Assembly (NCBI GenBank): GCA_017163975.1
Contig: JAFFSR010000316.1
Span: forward strand, 3,641,501 to 3,705,500
Length of the DNA stretch: 64,000 nt
Reading direction: 5' to 3'
Source: Anastatus disparis
Lineage: Eukaryota > Arthropoda > Insecta > Hymenoptera > Eupelmidae
How positions within the stretch are numbered: position 1 is the stretch's first letter; each line of letters begins with the position of its first letter. This document shows positions 9,725 through 20,848 of this stretch, piece after piece. The notes under the pieces were generated by a model. It was not told where the DNA came from. It made no database searches and saw only the letters and a program-made list of their open reading frames with translations. Made by a program: the position numbers and the translations under genes.

Positions 9725-10645
9725 ATGGCTAGAACTCGTGATTACGATATGCTGTTCAAAAATTATATCATGCAGTCTGCGGAAGAAGAAAGCATTTATA
9801 TATGTGATATTCAAGGATTTCAAAGAATATCAGAGGATTCTTTTATTTTCAAAGAAGTTAGTTTCCTCAATTTTAGAAAAACAGCTTTACCTACAGTCTA
9901 TGTTTTCAAATCTCCAATTGCATGGGAGGAATTAAATACAGAAGAAAAATGCATGGCTCAGTGGGTGGAAAGGTTCCATCACGGTATAGCATGGAATTCC
10001 GGAGATATTCCATATCATCGTCTACAACGTGTTTTCCAAATCTGCTCGCAAGGAATCAAAAAATTATTTGTCAAAGGAGAGCAGAAAGTGCAATGGTTGA
10101 AAAATCTTTTACCAAGTGTGTAAGTAAAAATATATTTAAATTTTTTATATTCAAATTAATCATTTTCTTAATACTTTTCATACTTTTTTATACTTTTTTA
10201 TACTTTTTTAAACTTTTTTTATACTTTTTTATACTTTTTTATACTTTTTATACTTTTTTATACTTTTTTTTATACTTTTTTATACTTTTTCATACTTTTC
10301 TTTTCATACTTTTTTTAATACTTTTTTCATACTTTTTAATACTTTTTTCATACTTTTATATTATAGTTTAATTATTCTGTTTATTTTATTCGCAGGTCAA
10401 TTTCAAATGTTGAAGATTTTGGCTGTCCAGCATTAGAAGAAATAATAGGTGATAAGCGCCACTTCTGCTTGGACCACGTTTTCTGTATAAGAAGAAAAAG
10501 ATCCGTGTGTGCAGTCAATAATACGATTGCTATACGAGCATGGCTACGAAATTACTTAAATATTAATGATGAAGATGAGGTTGATAATTATTTTAGACAA
10601 AACAAAAAAATGAAATGTACATGTTTATATTTTGCAAATAAATAA
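9725..10645 (+). CDS. Two-exon Cys-containing protein of unknown function (exons 9725-10119 and 10396-10645)
   Basis: Exon 1 (9725-10119) encodes ICDIQGF, a HHGIAW segment and VKGEQKVQWL. Donor GTAAGT at 10120, acceptor TTCGCAG ending 10395. Exon 2 (10396-10645) continues in frame with GCPAL, a FCLDH segment and CAVNNTIAIRAWL. Joined length is 214 residues. The family occurs in many insect genomes near Polinton-like sequences. The DIQGF and VKG-x-x-K-x-x-WL segments are suggestive of a DEDDh/RNase-H-like exonuclease fold, but I cannot verify catalytic residues. The AATAAATAAA at the stop could serve as poly(A) signal. It shares a divergent control region with the polymerase, so it probably belongs to the same element. 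Confidence 0.7.
10161..10362. repeat. Low-complexity ATACTTTTTT tandem repeat filling the intron
   Basis: About twenty imperfect copies of a 10-11-base unit (TTTTTATACT) occupy most of the 276-bp intron of the two-exon gene. Probably replication-slippage expansion. It also supplies a very long pyrimidine tract. Confidence 0.8.
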
Positions 10646-10689
10646 AATTTAAAAAATTTTTTTTATTATTATCTTATTAAAATACTATA

Positions 10690-10798
10690 ATAATTGTATT
10701 TCTAAAATGAAAAAATAATTGTATTGCTGAAATGAAAAAATAATTGTATTTCTAAAATGAAAAAATAATTGTATTTCTAAAATGAAAAAATAATTGTA
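10690..10798. repeat. 25-bp tandem repeat, about 4.4 copies
   Basis: Units read TAATTGTATTTCTAAAATG plus an A run. The second unit differs at two bases. It lies in the AT-rich sequence just 3' of the two-exon gene. The rest of 10,646-11,092 is AT-rich with no supported gene. Confidence 0.85.
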
Positions 10799-11092
10799 TG
10801 TGATTTTAAAAATAAAATTTTATCAATGATTATTATAATTTCATTTAATATTCCCAAAACCAACTACTATTTTTAATTATAATAATTTATTTAAGTGAAG
10901 AAAAATTTTTTTTTATAAAATAGATTATATTACATATATATAGGAAGGCTCATGAAATAAACGAGATTAAGATTTTATGAACTATTATTTTTTTTTTTAT
11001 TGAATTAAAATTTTTATTACATATTTTTCCGCCAGTTACAAAAATTCTTTTTTACATTTACATAAAAAATACATATACATAAAATTTATTTT

Positions 11093-12305
11093 TCAATCAA
11101 GATATGTGATGTCTTCTGTTATCACGGGATCACTGCATGACGAAACTGTTCCCTCATCCTCCTGCGTTGATTTAGGAAATCTGGCATTCTCATCCTCCTG
11201 GTTAGACTTAGGAAGCCTTGTATTCATAATAATTTTTTTCTCTGAATTTTTAAGCTGCAAGATTCGTCTTGCAGAAGGAGGTATATTCTCCTGGATAGTA
11301 GCGCTGCCATTCACCTCTGAAAAAAGGAAAAAAAAATTAATTAGTTATTTGGATAAAATTATTATTTTCAAAAAAAAATTAATATCTTAAACTTTTTTCT
11401 TTTTTTATTTTTTTTTAATGAAATATTTTTTGTTTTTTTTAGCTTACTTGTACCTGAGGGTCCTGGTTGCGGAGACTTCTCCCGAAGTTGTGATCCTGAA
11501 ACAGAAAAAATAAATATTTTAATCTTTTTTCTTTTTATATTTTAATGAAATATTTTTTTTTGTTTTTTTTAACTTACTTGTACCCGAGGGCCCTGGTTGC
11601 GGCGAGTTCTCTCGAAGAGGAGTTCTTACATCCTCGTTGTTGACTCTGGGAACTTTCTTGGGCGTTGTTCTGCACGAAGAGCAACTCGATGAAGTTCCAC
11701 TGGAACTCGAACTTGAACTCGAACTCGAGCTCGATGATTTTTTTCTCGAGCGCTTCGGGCTTGCCCTCGGTGTTTCCATATTTTCGAAGCCTTGATATAA
11801 TTGCTGCATTGAAGCAGACTGCGGCATCGGCGGCACTAAAAAAAGAAAACAAAAATAATTAATTATTGAAAAAATACATAAAAAACTATTAATTATGAAA
11901 AAAGAAAAAAAATTATCAAATATTACTTACACGATGTTATTGCGTCCATCGTCCATGTGACGTGATCAAGCATCAACAAGATCAACGACCCGTTCCTCAT
12001 TATCCATTGGATTCTATCCCTCATTATTTTGAGGCTCGCACTAGTTTTGTTTTCTTGGTTTTTTTTCCGTTTGCCATTTTTTATTTTTTTTAAATACGAT
12101 TTAAATCGAAACTTAAATTTTTCAATCTTGATTTAGGAAGCTTGAGAGACTGAATACTGAACATTGCATGCAGCACAGTATTTATACAAAAAAATTTACA
12201 AAAATTACCTACCTGCGGAAAAAATTTTTTGACAATCCTCCAAGTATTTTCCACGCCCTCTTTTCTATCTAAAAAGAATGCATTCGCAAAGGGCTTCATT
12301 TTCAA
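11093..12305 (-). CDS. Multi-exon serine-rich disordered protein, unknown function
   Basis: Minus-strand exons 11835-11578, 11495-11448 and 11316-11093 join in frame by clear GT-AG sites (donors GTAAGT at 11577 and GTAAGC at 11447; acceptors ending in TTTCAG or TTTTCAG). They encode a Ser run, then two copies of REKSPQPGPSGT and a C-terminal part with a tandem RLPKSNQEDE/RFPKSTQEDE repeat. The upstream exon ends at donor GTAAGT (11930). It stays open to about 12126 and may join an earlier exon 12305-12213 (donor GTAGGT), giving about 272 residues in phase. The two upstream exons are less certain because the 12126 acceptor is weak. Alternatively translation starts at 11949. Low-complexity nature and phosphorylation-like SP sites suggest a disordered regulatory protein. 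I do not recognise the family. Confidence 0.55.
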
Positions 12306-12627
12306 AATTAAATGACCGATATATCGTTTTAGGAAAAGAGTAGAAGACCTTTTTTCTCAAAAAAAAAAAATAAAATAAGATAACAGGTGACTTTCAAAAA
12401 TATAAACCTGTCAAGAAAACCTTTTCTGAAAAGAAAAAAATTCACCAATAACCTTATTTAAACTTAATACATGGATATAGAATGGGTACAATAAAAGTTT
12501 CAATTTTGAAAGAAAAAAGATTGTAAGATTATAAACATGAAAACCAAAAAAAAGTTGCTTTTCTCAGTAAAAGAAAACATTTTTACGAAAAGGAAAAAAA
12601 AGGTCTCTTTCCAACAAAATGAAAACA
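12306..12627. other. AT-rich spacer
   Basis: Poly-A and poly-T rich sequence between the serine-rich gene and the satellite. I see no ORF, RNA gene or clear repeat beyond purine-rich tracts. Confidence 0.5.
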
Positions 12628-13579
12628 AGTGACTTTAAATAGTAAAGTAATGTGAAAGTGACCAAAAGGAAAATATCTATCGATCAGAAGCATGTGGGTT
12701 AAAGAAACTGTCATAGAGATGAAAAAGAAAAAAACATGCAGTGGTAAAACAATGACGAGACCGAGGGTTTTCTGTGTATACCTGCACTCAAAGACATTAG
12801 GCGCCGCATGTATCCTTCAGCGTTGCGTAAAGCGCCGATTGCATTAAGATCATCAGGACAAGCAGAAAGTGACTTTGAATAGTAAAGTAATGTGAAAGTG
12901 ACCAAAGGGAAAATATCCATCGATCAGAAGCATGTGGGTTAAAGAAACTGTCGTAGAGATGAAAAAGAAAAAACATGCAGTGGTAAACAATGACGAGACC
13001 AAGGGTTTTTTGTGTATACCTGCACTCAAAGACATTAGGCGCCGCATGTATCCTTCAGCGTTGCGTAAAGCGCCGATTGCATTAAGATTATCGGAACAAG
13101 CAGAAAGTGACTTTGAATAGTAAAGTAATATGAAAGTGACCAAAGGGAAAATATCCATCGATCAGAAGCATGTGGGTTAAAGAAACTGTCATAGAGATGA
13201 AAAAGAAAAAACATGCAGTGGTAAACAATGACGAGACCAAGGGTTTTTTGTGCATACCTGCACTCAAAGACATTAGGCGCCGCATGTATCCTTCAGCGTT
13301 GCGTAAAGCGCCGATTGCATTAAGATTATCGGAACAAGCAGAAAGTGACTTTGAATAGTAAAGTAATATGAAAGTGACCAAAGGGAAAATATCTATCGAT
13401 CAGAAGCATGTGGGTTAAAGAAACTGTCATAGAGATAAAAAAGAAAAAACATACAGTGGTAAACAATGACGAGACCGAGGGTTTTTTGTGTATACCTGCA
13501 CTCAAAGACATGAGGCGCCGCATGTATCCTTCAGCGTTGCGTAAAGCGCCGATTGCATTAAGATTATCGGAGCAATCAG
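12628..13579. repeat. Four-copy tandem satellite, unit about 238 bp
   Basis: Copies start at about 12628, 12868, 13106 and 13344 (spacing 240, 238, 238) and the last ends near 13579. Each contains ATCGATCAGAAGCATGTGGG and GGCGCCGCATGTATCC. Each copy has an open stretch of about 62 codons on the plus strand and another on the minus strand. Because the period is not a multiple of three, the frames do not run through, and the stretches look incidental. The last copy runs into a unique tail (13580-13745). Copies are nearly identical, so the expansion is recent. Confidence 0.9.
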
Positions 13580-13749
13580 AGTCCGTTTTTGGCACACTGA
13601 CTGTACCGACTAAGTGGCGCTGCGGGGAAGCGAAAGAGAAAGGGTCACTAGCAAACGTAAAGTTTTTTCGGCGGATGGAGTCTTTTTTTGTAGCGCTGCC
13701 CACTATGCATTTTCTTGAACGTTGCACAAAAATTTACCTGGTTTTATAG

Positions 13750-14626
13750 AAATTATAGAAAAAACAATAGAGACTTTTAATATTAGACGAGCTAAGTACA
13801 TGAACGAAAATTTTTTTGTTCATTTTCCAAGATTTCTCGACACTCCAGAATTGGTGAGTTGCTGGTAAACTTAACATATGCTACAATCTATTATTATTAA
13901 ATTCAATTTAATATAATATATAAATTTTGTTACATAGATAAACGTAAAGTTTAAATTATTGTTACCTGATGCTGCTAATATCAATTTTGTGACTGATTAC
14001 AAAAAAGTAATCAATAACATACTAAAAATTTTCTCAGAAAAATGTGTGAACAGTCTTTATAATTTATTAGGTTTGTATAAATTACTAGATTATCTATTAC
14101 CTACTGACAAAATTTAATTTTTAAAATTAATCATTTTAGACTGGGATGATGATACGAATTCAATTATAATATTATATTTTCTTGTATGTTCAGAAACTAA
14201 GGGCAAAAGAACATTAAAAATACAGCCAAAAGTTATAGATAATTTAATAAAATTTATTAAGGTATCTTATTCATTTAAATACTTATTTCATCATAATACC
14301 AAGTCAATAAAATATAATAAAAACCGGCTATTCTTTACAGTTTGGAACACCACTTAGTAGTTGTCAAAGTAATACAAAGCAGCCTTACCTAGTGTGTCTT
14401 GGTGAAGATAAAATATCTACAAATAAAAAGTTTTATATCAAAGTAGATGGCAATTATATTATGTTATCTACTTTTGATGTTATTGAAGGCTCATTATGTA
14501 TTCAACACAACTTTTGACAAGGAACTACAAAATTTCTGGAACTTTATTAAACGCTTTTTTTATAAAATGTCACGTAAGGCAAACCCAAGTTCAATAGAAT
14601 TATTTACTAAAATAGTGTTAGGCTAA
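13750..14626 (+). pseudogene. C-terminal part of a transposon-associated protein, four exons, truncated and frameshifted
   Basis: Exons 13750-13853, 13938-14070, 14140-14261 and 14341-14626 join in phase by GT-AG sites (donors GTGAGT, GTTTGT, GTATCT). The product has a FPRFLDTPEL segment, an acidic DWDDDTNS part, PYLVCLGEDK and, after a one-base frame change near 14482, HYVFNTTFDKELQNFW. This matches the C-terminal region of an unnamed family repeated in fish and insect genomes and probably carried by a DNA transposon. The 5' part is missing: coding begins right at the end of the satellite tail. The gene at 16185 looks like the N-terminal and middle parts of a related family member, so the two could be pieces of rearranged copies. 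Not functional as read. Confidence 0.6.
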
Positions 14627-15076
14627 ATTTATTTTTTAATAGTCTATGCGTATAAAATATATTATTATTAAAAATCAATTTAATTTTTTTTAAATAATAA
14701 GGCACAAAAAATTTATGAATATTATTGTGCTCGACGTTTAAGAAACAAAAAATCATGAAAATTTCAATTTAATAGTAAAATTTATTTAAAAAAAGTATAT
14801 TATATACAATTTCAAAAAAACAAAGTTGTCACAATAGATATTTTTTTGTAGATTTGTAAAAATTTTTTTTGTTATCCTTACGTAAAAGATATGTATACTA
14901 CACTTTACAAAACTTATTCAAAAAGATGACTCTATGCCGTCAATTATATGGAATATTACTCAATTAAAAAAAAAAAGATAAATTGTGTTGAGTAGCTTTA
15001 ATAATGTATAAAAATATGAGTCGTAGATTTTTGTTGTATCGGCAATCAGTTTATTAAAAATAATTAATTATCACAA
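14627..15076. other. AT-rich sequence without a gene
   Basis: 450 bp downstream of the broken transposon gene. Only short A and T runs and no supported ORF. Confidence 0.5.
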
Positions 15077-15928
15077 CCCATATGGAAATAATTTATGTGA
15101 AAAACTGTAAATAATTGTAAATAACTGTTAAAAAATGTAGGAATTGAGACATAAATAATAGTTATTTACAGTTATTTACTATTATTTATTATTAATTACT
15201 ATTATTTACAGTTATTTACAGTTATTAACTGTTATTAACTGTTATTTACAGTTATTTACAATTATTTACAATTATTTACAGTTTTTTATAATTATTTACA
15301 ATTATTCATAATTATTTACAGTTATTCATAATTATTTACTGTTATTTACATTTTCAAAAATTTTTGAATTAGTGGATAATTTAATGTTATTAACAATTAT
15401 TTACAATTATTTATAGTTATTTACAGTTATTTACAGTTTTTTACAGTTATTTACAGTTATTTATAATTATTTACAACTATTTACAATTTTCCATAGTTTT
15501 TACAATTATTTACAGTTATTCACATTTTTAAAAATTTTCGCCTATATATAAAATTATTGAATGAATTTGTGATAATTTTCGAAAATGTAAATAACTGCAA
15601 ATAATTGTAAAAAACTATAAATAATCGTAAATAACTGTAAATAATTGTGAAAAAAGTGAATAAATGTAAATAACTGTAAATAAATATAAATAACTGGAAA
15701 TAAGTGTAAATAACAGTTAATAAGTGTAAATAACAGTTAATAACTGTAAATAAGTGTAAATAACAGTAAATAATTGTAAATAATTGTAAATAACTGTTAT
15801 TTATGTCTCAATTCCCACATTTTTTAACACTTTTCTACAGTTATTTACAGTTATTTACATTTATTTACATTTATTTACAGTTATTAACAGTTATTTACAA
15901 TTATATCCAAAAATTTTTTCCATATGGG
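15077..15928. mobile_element. Large low-complexity foldback element built from TTACAGTTAT units
   Basis: Ends are inverted: CCCATATGGAAA at 15077 and TTTCCATATGGG ending 15928. The left half is mostly TTATTTACAG repeats. The right half is mostly the reverse complement, GTAAATAACTGT, with the change of direction near 15,545. Inner landmarks are also inverted: GAATTGAGACATAAATAA near 15,140 and TTATTTATGTCTCAATTC near 15,797. It could fold into a hairpin of about 400 bp per arm. Probably a non-autonomous foldback element. Target duplication not clear. Confidence 0.75.
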
Positions 15929-16184
15929 AAGTTATAATTTAGTGGAACATAAACTATTATTACGTATATTATAATGAATTAAAATAAAATTTAGTTTTGT
16001 ACTTGATGTAAATTAGCTGAATTCATCATAAGGTCAAAGTGTACTGTGACTTTCATTTAAAAAAACGCTAATTTCTTTTTTATTTTCAAACAAAAAACAA
16101 ATAAAATAATATATTTTATTTTTAATATATTTTAAGTTATCATAAGACAAATTTTGGAAAGAACAGTTTATACTCGCTATTAAT

Positions 16185-17605
16185 ATGACGTTATTACCTT
16201 GTTTCAAATGTGATTATGTGACGGAAGATGTTTACCTTTTATGTAAACATTTAAGATCCAAACATGTATTACTTGAAAAATTTAATTTACGCTTACCATG
16301 TCCTTTTGACTGTACTGTTACATTAACTACGTATTGGAGTTTCCGTAAGCATATTGAAAAATGTAAAATTAAAAGTTTAGTTAAACAATTAGAAAAACAA
16401 AGAGTTAATGAAACTGTAAAAAAATTAATTTTGTTAATGAATTACATGAAAATGATACAAATAAGGACAGTTCAGGTGATACAGTTAATGAAAATTTTGA
16501 TGATGACTTTGGTGACGAGTTTGATTTTGATGTTGATGAAGGCTTAATGCAACATAATGTTACAAATTTCATTTTAAAACTTTACTCGTTAAGCTTACCA
16601 GATTCCACTATCACGACAATATTACAAGAATTCGTCAATCTAGTTTTTCCGTTATTAGATCAAGTATTAAATTCTTTAGATGATACTAAAAGTGTTGATG
16701 ATAAAATAAAAAAATTCTTATTAATTTTTGAAAAAAATACAACAAAATATAAACGAAAACAATTATTCGAAAATTCAATAGTTCATCCAGTTAAAAAATC
16801 CGTTGGTGTAAGGCGAGATACAGTTTATGATGCTAAACTTCAAAGATCAATCGAAATTCCTGTTACATGTACTTTTACATACATTCCAATTTTGCAATCA
16901 TTACAGGCAATATTAAAAGATGAATTAATTAAAAAATATGTTTTTTCCGACACTATAATTAATTCTAATATATTAATGAACTTCTCAGACGGTGACCTTT
17001 ATAAAAATAGTGATTTTTTTAAAAGTAATAAGTATACGTTACAAATACAAATATATTTTGATGAATTTGAAATTTGCAACCCTATAGGTAGTAAAAAAAC
17101 TGTCCACAAAATCGGTGCTTTTTACTTTACGCTTAACAATTTACCGGCTCATTTCAATTCTAAATTAAGTAATATTCATTTGCTTGCACTTTGCTACAAT
17201 GTAGATCTCAAAAACTTTGGTATAAATCCCGTCTTAGATGTTATTGTTAAAGATCTTAAAATATTAGAAACTGATGGTATTTTTGTTGAATCACAGAACA
17301 CTAACGTTAAAGGTACGATTACGAGTTTAAACCATGACAATTTAGGTGCAACTAGTTTACATGGTATGATGGGATCGTTTCAAGCAAATTATTATTGTAG
17401 GATTTGTGAGATGCATGAAAACGATGCACAAATTGAGGTTCATCAAAATGATTCATTATTACGTTCTAAAAATAATACTAAATTTCCTGAAAACTCGATT
17501 CATGTTAAAGGTATTAAACAGAAAACTCCATTAAACTATCTTAAATATTATGATAAATATTTCCATCGGTCTTACAGTCAATTTAAAATCTATATAATAA
17601 AATAA
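16185..17605 (+). pseudogene. Zinc-finger transposon-associated protein, frameshifted and truncated
   Basis: ATG 16185 begins two C2H2-like fingers (C-x2-C...H-x4-H and a second C-x3-C...H-x4-C form). The frame ends at 16547. Homologous coding continues in the next frame from about 16412 (acidic stretch DDDFGDEFDFDVDEG) to 17605. The change lies at a seven-base A run (16418-16424) and fits one lost base. The downstream part carries IYFDEFEICNPIGS, HKIGAFYFTLNNLP, DNLGA and YYCRICEM, all typical of an unnamed family common in fish and insects. The usual C-terminal region is missing, so the gene is truncated where unrelated repeat sequence begins. Related exons lie at 13,750-14,626. Confidence 0.65.
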
Positions 17606-17767
17606 TTAAATAAATATGGACAGTCAGACTGCCCTTGTTTATAATCACCCCCGTAGAATAACCTGAAATAAAAACTTAAAAATTAACTGGAAAGAAACCT
17701 GAAAATAAATAAAATTAGTAAAGCAAAATCTGACTGTCCCCCACCACCAAAAAACCTTTCTTCGATT

Positions 17768-17850
17768 GTGATCCTGTATAATGTCCAACGTTTCGAGCAC
17801 GCTACTGCTCATCCTCAAGGACTGAACTTCTCTCGCCGCATGACTCCCAA
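17768..17850 (-). ncRNA. Stem-loop near a Penelope-like element end, possible hammerhead relic
   Basis: On the minus strand GGATGAGCAGTAGCGTGCTC is followed by GAAACG. GAGCA and TGCTC pair with a six-base loop and the GAAA follows as in hammerhead ribozymes of Penelope-like elements. The 5' core (CTGATGA) is not intact, so this is at most a degenerate copy. Confidence 0.3.
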
Positions 17851-17891
17851 TTTATACCTAAAAAATTATTTGAATATCCCCTTCACCATCA

Positions 17892-18566
17892 AAAACACCA
17901 ATATAAGTTAATATACCTCCACCACTTTAATTCTATATTATGTTAGAAAAGGATGATAAATACTATTTAATTTACTTGATTCTAACATTAAATTTACATT
18001 ATTTTTATTCTGAAAAATGTGAATATTCTCAAAACTCTCCCTTTTAAATTTATTTTTAATATTATTTTCTAAAATTTCAACATTCACAAAATCAAAAGAA
18101 TGAACGGAATTCAAACAATGTTGCTTCAAACCCGACACAACATTTGGACTTCTCAAACTATATTTATGTTCATAAATTCGTTTCTTTAAATATCTACTTT
18201 TTTTCCAATATAATATTTATCACAATCATTACAATTGATCTTGTAAACGACTCCCGATTTTTCATCCTTTTCATCCTTATCTTTACAATTATTAAAAAAT
18301 CTACCTAAATTATTATTATTTCTAAAGAAAACTTGAATTTTATGTTTTTTGAATTCATTCTTTTGATTTTGTGAATGTTGAAATTTTAGAAAATAATATT
18401 AAAAATAAATTTAAAAGGGAGAGTTTTGAGAATATTCACATTTTTCAGAATAAAAATAATGTAAATTTAATGTTAGAATCAAATAAATTAAATAGTATTT
18501 ATCATCCTTTTCTAACATAATATAGAATTAAAGTGGTGGAGGTATATTAACTTATATTGGTGTTTT
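17892..18566. mobile_element. Inverted duplicated Penelope-like element tail with GIY-YIG endonuclease
   Basis: Near-perfect inverted arms of about 215 bp (17892-18113 and 18346-18566) flank a 230-bp centre. On the minus strand from 18352 the centre and left arm encode a GIY-YIG endonuclease as in Penelope-like retroelements: GVVYKINCNDC, YYIG, then KKRIYEHK and HSFDFVNVEILE. A frame change lies at a seven-base A/T run (18198-18204) and fits one lost base. The right arm repeats the HSFDF part in the opposite direction. Penelope-like elements are known for partial inverted copies at their ends. No reverse transcriptase is present. Confidence 0.65.
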
Positions 18567-20135
18567 AATATACTCAAATAATACTCCATTTACAACACTT
18601 GCGCTGTAATATACTATTGTAAATTATGTAAATTGATGCACTTATCTTTTTGGCAGGATGAAAAAAAAATTCAAATGGTTGCACTAGAAGAGAAATTAAA
18701 AAGATACGAACAACTTTTGAAGGATAAAGATGAAGAAATATTCGATTTAAAAGAAAAACTGTTACAAATTTCGAGCATTATAAATTCATCGGAGACCCCA
18801 AAAAAGAGAAATATTGTACCAATCATAAGTTCGACACCTAAAGCCAAAAGAAAATTATTTGGTATTTATAATTTATTATATAATATCTCATGATTTACAT
18901 ATTTATCAATAAACGTAAATGAATAATTTTATTCTTTTTTTTTCCAAGACGTTGGTAATGAAAATGAAGAAAATGATAGGTATGAAAATGTGAGTAATGA
19001 TATAAGAGAAATAACTTCATTCATACCAAAAAAAATAGCAACTGAAGATTCAAATATGAAAGAGTACGATAGTGACGACTATGAAATTAGTATTACGGAC
19101 GAGAGAAGGTCGAATTTTACTAAATGGGATAAGTCCGTAGGAGATAAAACAGTAAGAAAAACTTAATTGAAATTTTATATAAAAAAAATTAATTTCTGTA
19201 AATAGCTATGAGAGGCTGTTATTATTAACCATGTTTTAATGTATGGGATAATTACCTTATGATATATATATATATATATATCAATAAGTCACATCAACTT
19301 TATATTTCAACTAAACTAGAACAATGTTTTACAGGTAACAATGTTTCATATTTGTTATGGTATTTCCATCTCTTACAACGAATGGAGAACTGCAAGACAA
19401 AAAAGAACACAATCCGAAGTCGTAAGATTATTGGCGGAATATATATGGGGCCGCCATGATCTTAGTAATAGGGCCATCGACATAAAAAAGTAACTTCACA
19501 AATCCCAAATAGGTCTCCAGTGGAGCCATGTACGCCCAAAAAAATGGGCGTACTTAGAAGTAAGTAAACTTCATTATTTTTGAATGTAGTGATAAAAGAA
19601 AAATAATATACTATATAAATAAATATATAAATGTAAATACTCTCGAAAGTGCTGAAATTCTAAATACGAGAAATAATTCTACATTTTTGTATAAATTTTT
19701 CAAGCTTATTCTTTCTTAGTTAATAATAATTGATTGTAATAATTTTTTACAGCTGTTTACTGTTATTTATAGTTATTTGCAGTTTGTCATTACTATTTTC
19801 AGTTATATATTGTAATTTGCAGTTATGTAGCTATAAAAAATTATTAATTTTTCAGCAATTAATTGTCATTTACATTGATATAAAGTTATTTGTGTGATTA
19901 TTTCATTATTTACAATTATTAAGAGGCGGTCGGAACCATTCGCCGCTTGATGGCGTTGCGATCAGGTAAGAGAAAAATATAAAATATTTTTTATACAGCA
20001 ATTTACAATTTTCTAAGACAATAATATACTTTTAATGTTGTCATTTCCTCTAGCCATATATATGGCTAGAGGAAATGACGTAGAATAATTATTAATGCTA
20101 ATCTTGTTTGAAAAGTCTAAAATATTTTTATAAAG

Positions 20136-20271
20136 CGAAAAATGCGGCGCGAAGTAGAGCCGATGTAAACATTTGCATACATTGTTCATTAGTATTACTT
20201 TTTGTCGCACTAAAGAAAGGTGCCCACATGTTTACATCAGCTCTACCTTACACCGCATTTATCGCTTTATA
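20136..20271. mobile_element. Short foldback nested in the TTAA element
   Basis: TATAAAGCGAAAAATGCGG at the left is inverted at the right as CCGCATTTATCGCTTTATA, with further pairing (GATGTAAACA / TGTTTACATC). It directly abuts the next nested element. Confidence 0.6.
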
Positions 20272-20549
20272 CACTGAGAAAAATAGATCATAACTTTAGT
20301 TATAGATAGTAATAAAAATTACTATATTTTATAGGAGAGCTGGGACATTTCTGCATTATAACGATTTTTATTACATTTATAACAAATATTACTATAAATT
20401 TGATAAGGTTGGCAACAATCGTTTAAGAAATGTAACTATATCTTATTAGAAAAATTGCTATATTACATAGTAAAAATTATGCTATAGTAAAATTTGTTAT
20501 GTCAGAGTAAAAATATTTGATATCTTATGTTGGAATTAATGTTATAAAA

Positions 20550-20647
20550 ATAATAAATTTTATTATGCATATAATAAATTTTATTATGCATATAATAAAT
20601 TTCATTATGCATATAATAAATTTTATTATGAATATAATAAATTTTAC
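20550..20647. repeat. 21-bp tandem repeat, about 4.5 copies
   Basis: Units of AATAAATTTTATTATGCATA with the single changes C for T and A for C in later copies, inside the nested TIR element. Confidence 0.85.
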
Positions 20648-20775
20648 TATTTCAAATAGTAATGTCGAGTCGATGATCTGTAAATTTATTTCTAACCTCA
20701 AAATTTTCTACCAAATTGAAAGTATAGTTGTGTAACATATGTAGACGATTCGAAATTTAATAAGTAATGTCGTAA

Positions 20776-20848
20776 TGGCGAAGTCGGTAACGTTCACGCT
20801 TTCCAGTCCCGAGGTCCCGGGTTCGACTCCACTTCAGGTCCGTTTTTT
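20776..20848 (+). promoter_or_regulatory. tRNA-like pol III promoter module (A box, B box, T-run)
   Basis: TGGCGAAGTCGG (20776-20787) fits the A-box consensus. GTTCGACTC (20821-20829) fits the B-box consensus. A six-base T run (20843-20848) could terminate transcription. The flanking bases do not form good T-arm or acceptor stems, so it is a tRNA-derived promoter, not a working tRNA. Confidence 0.6.
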
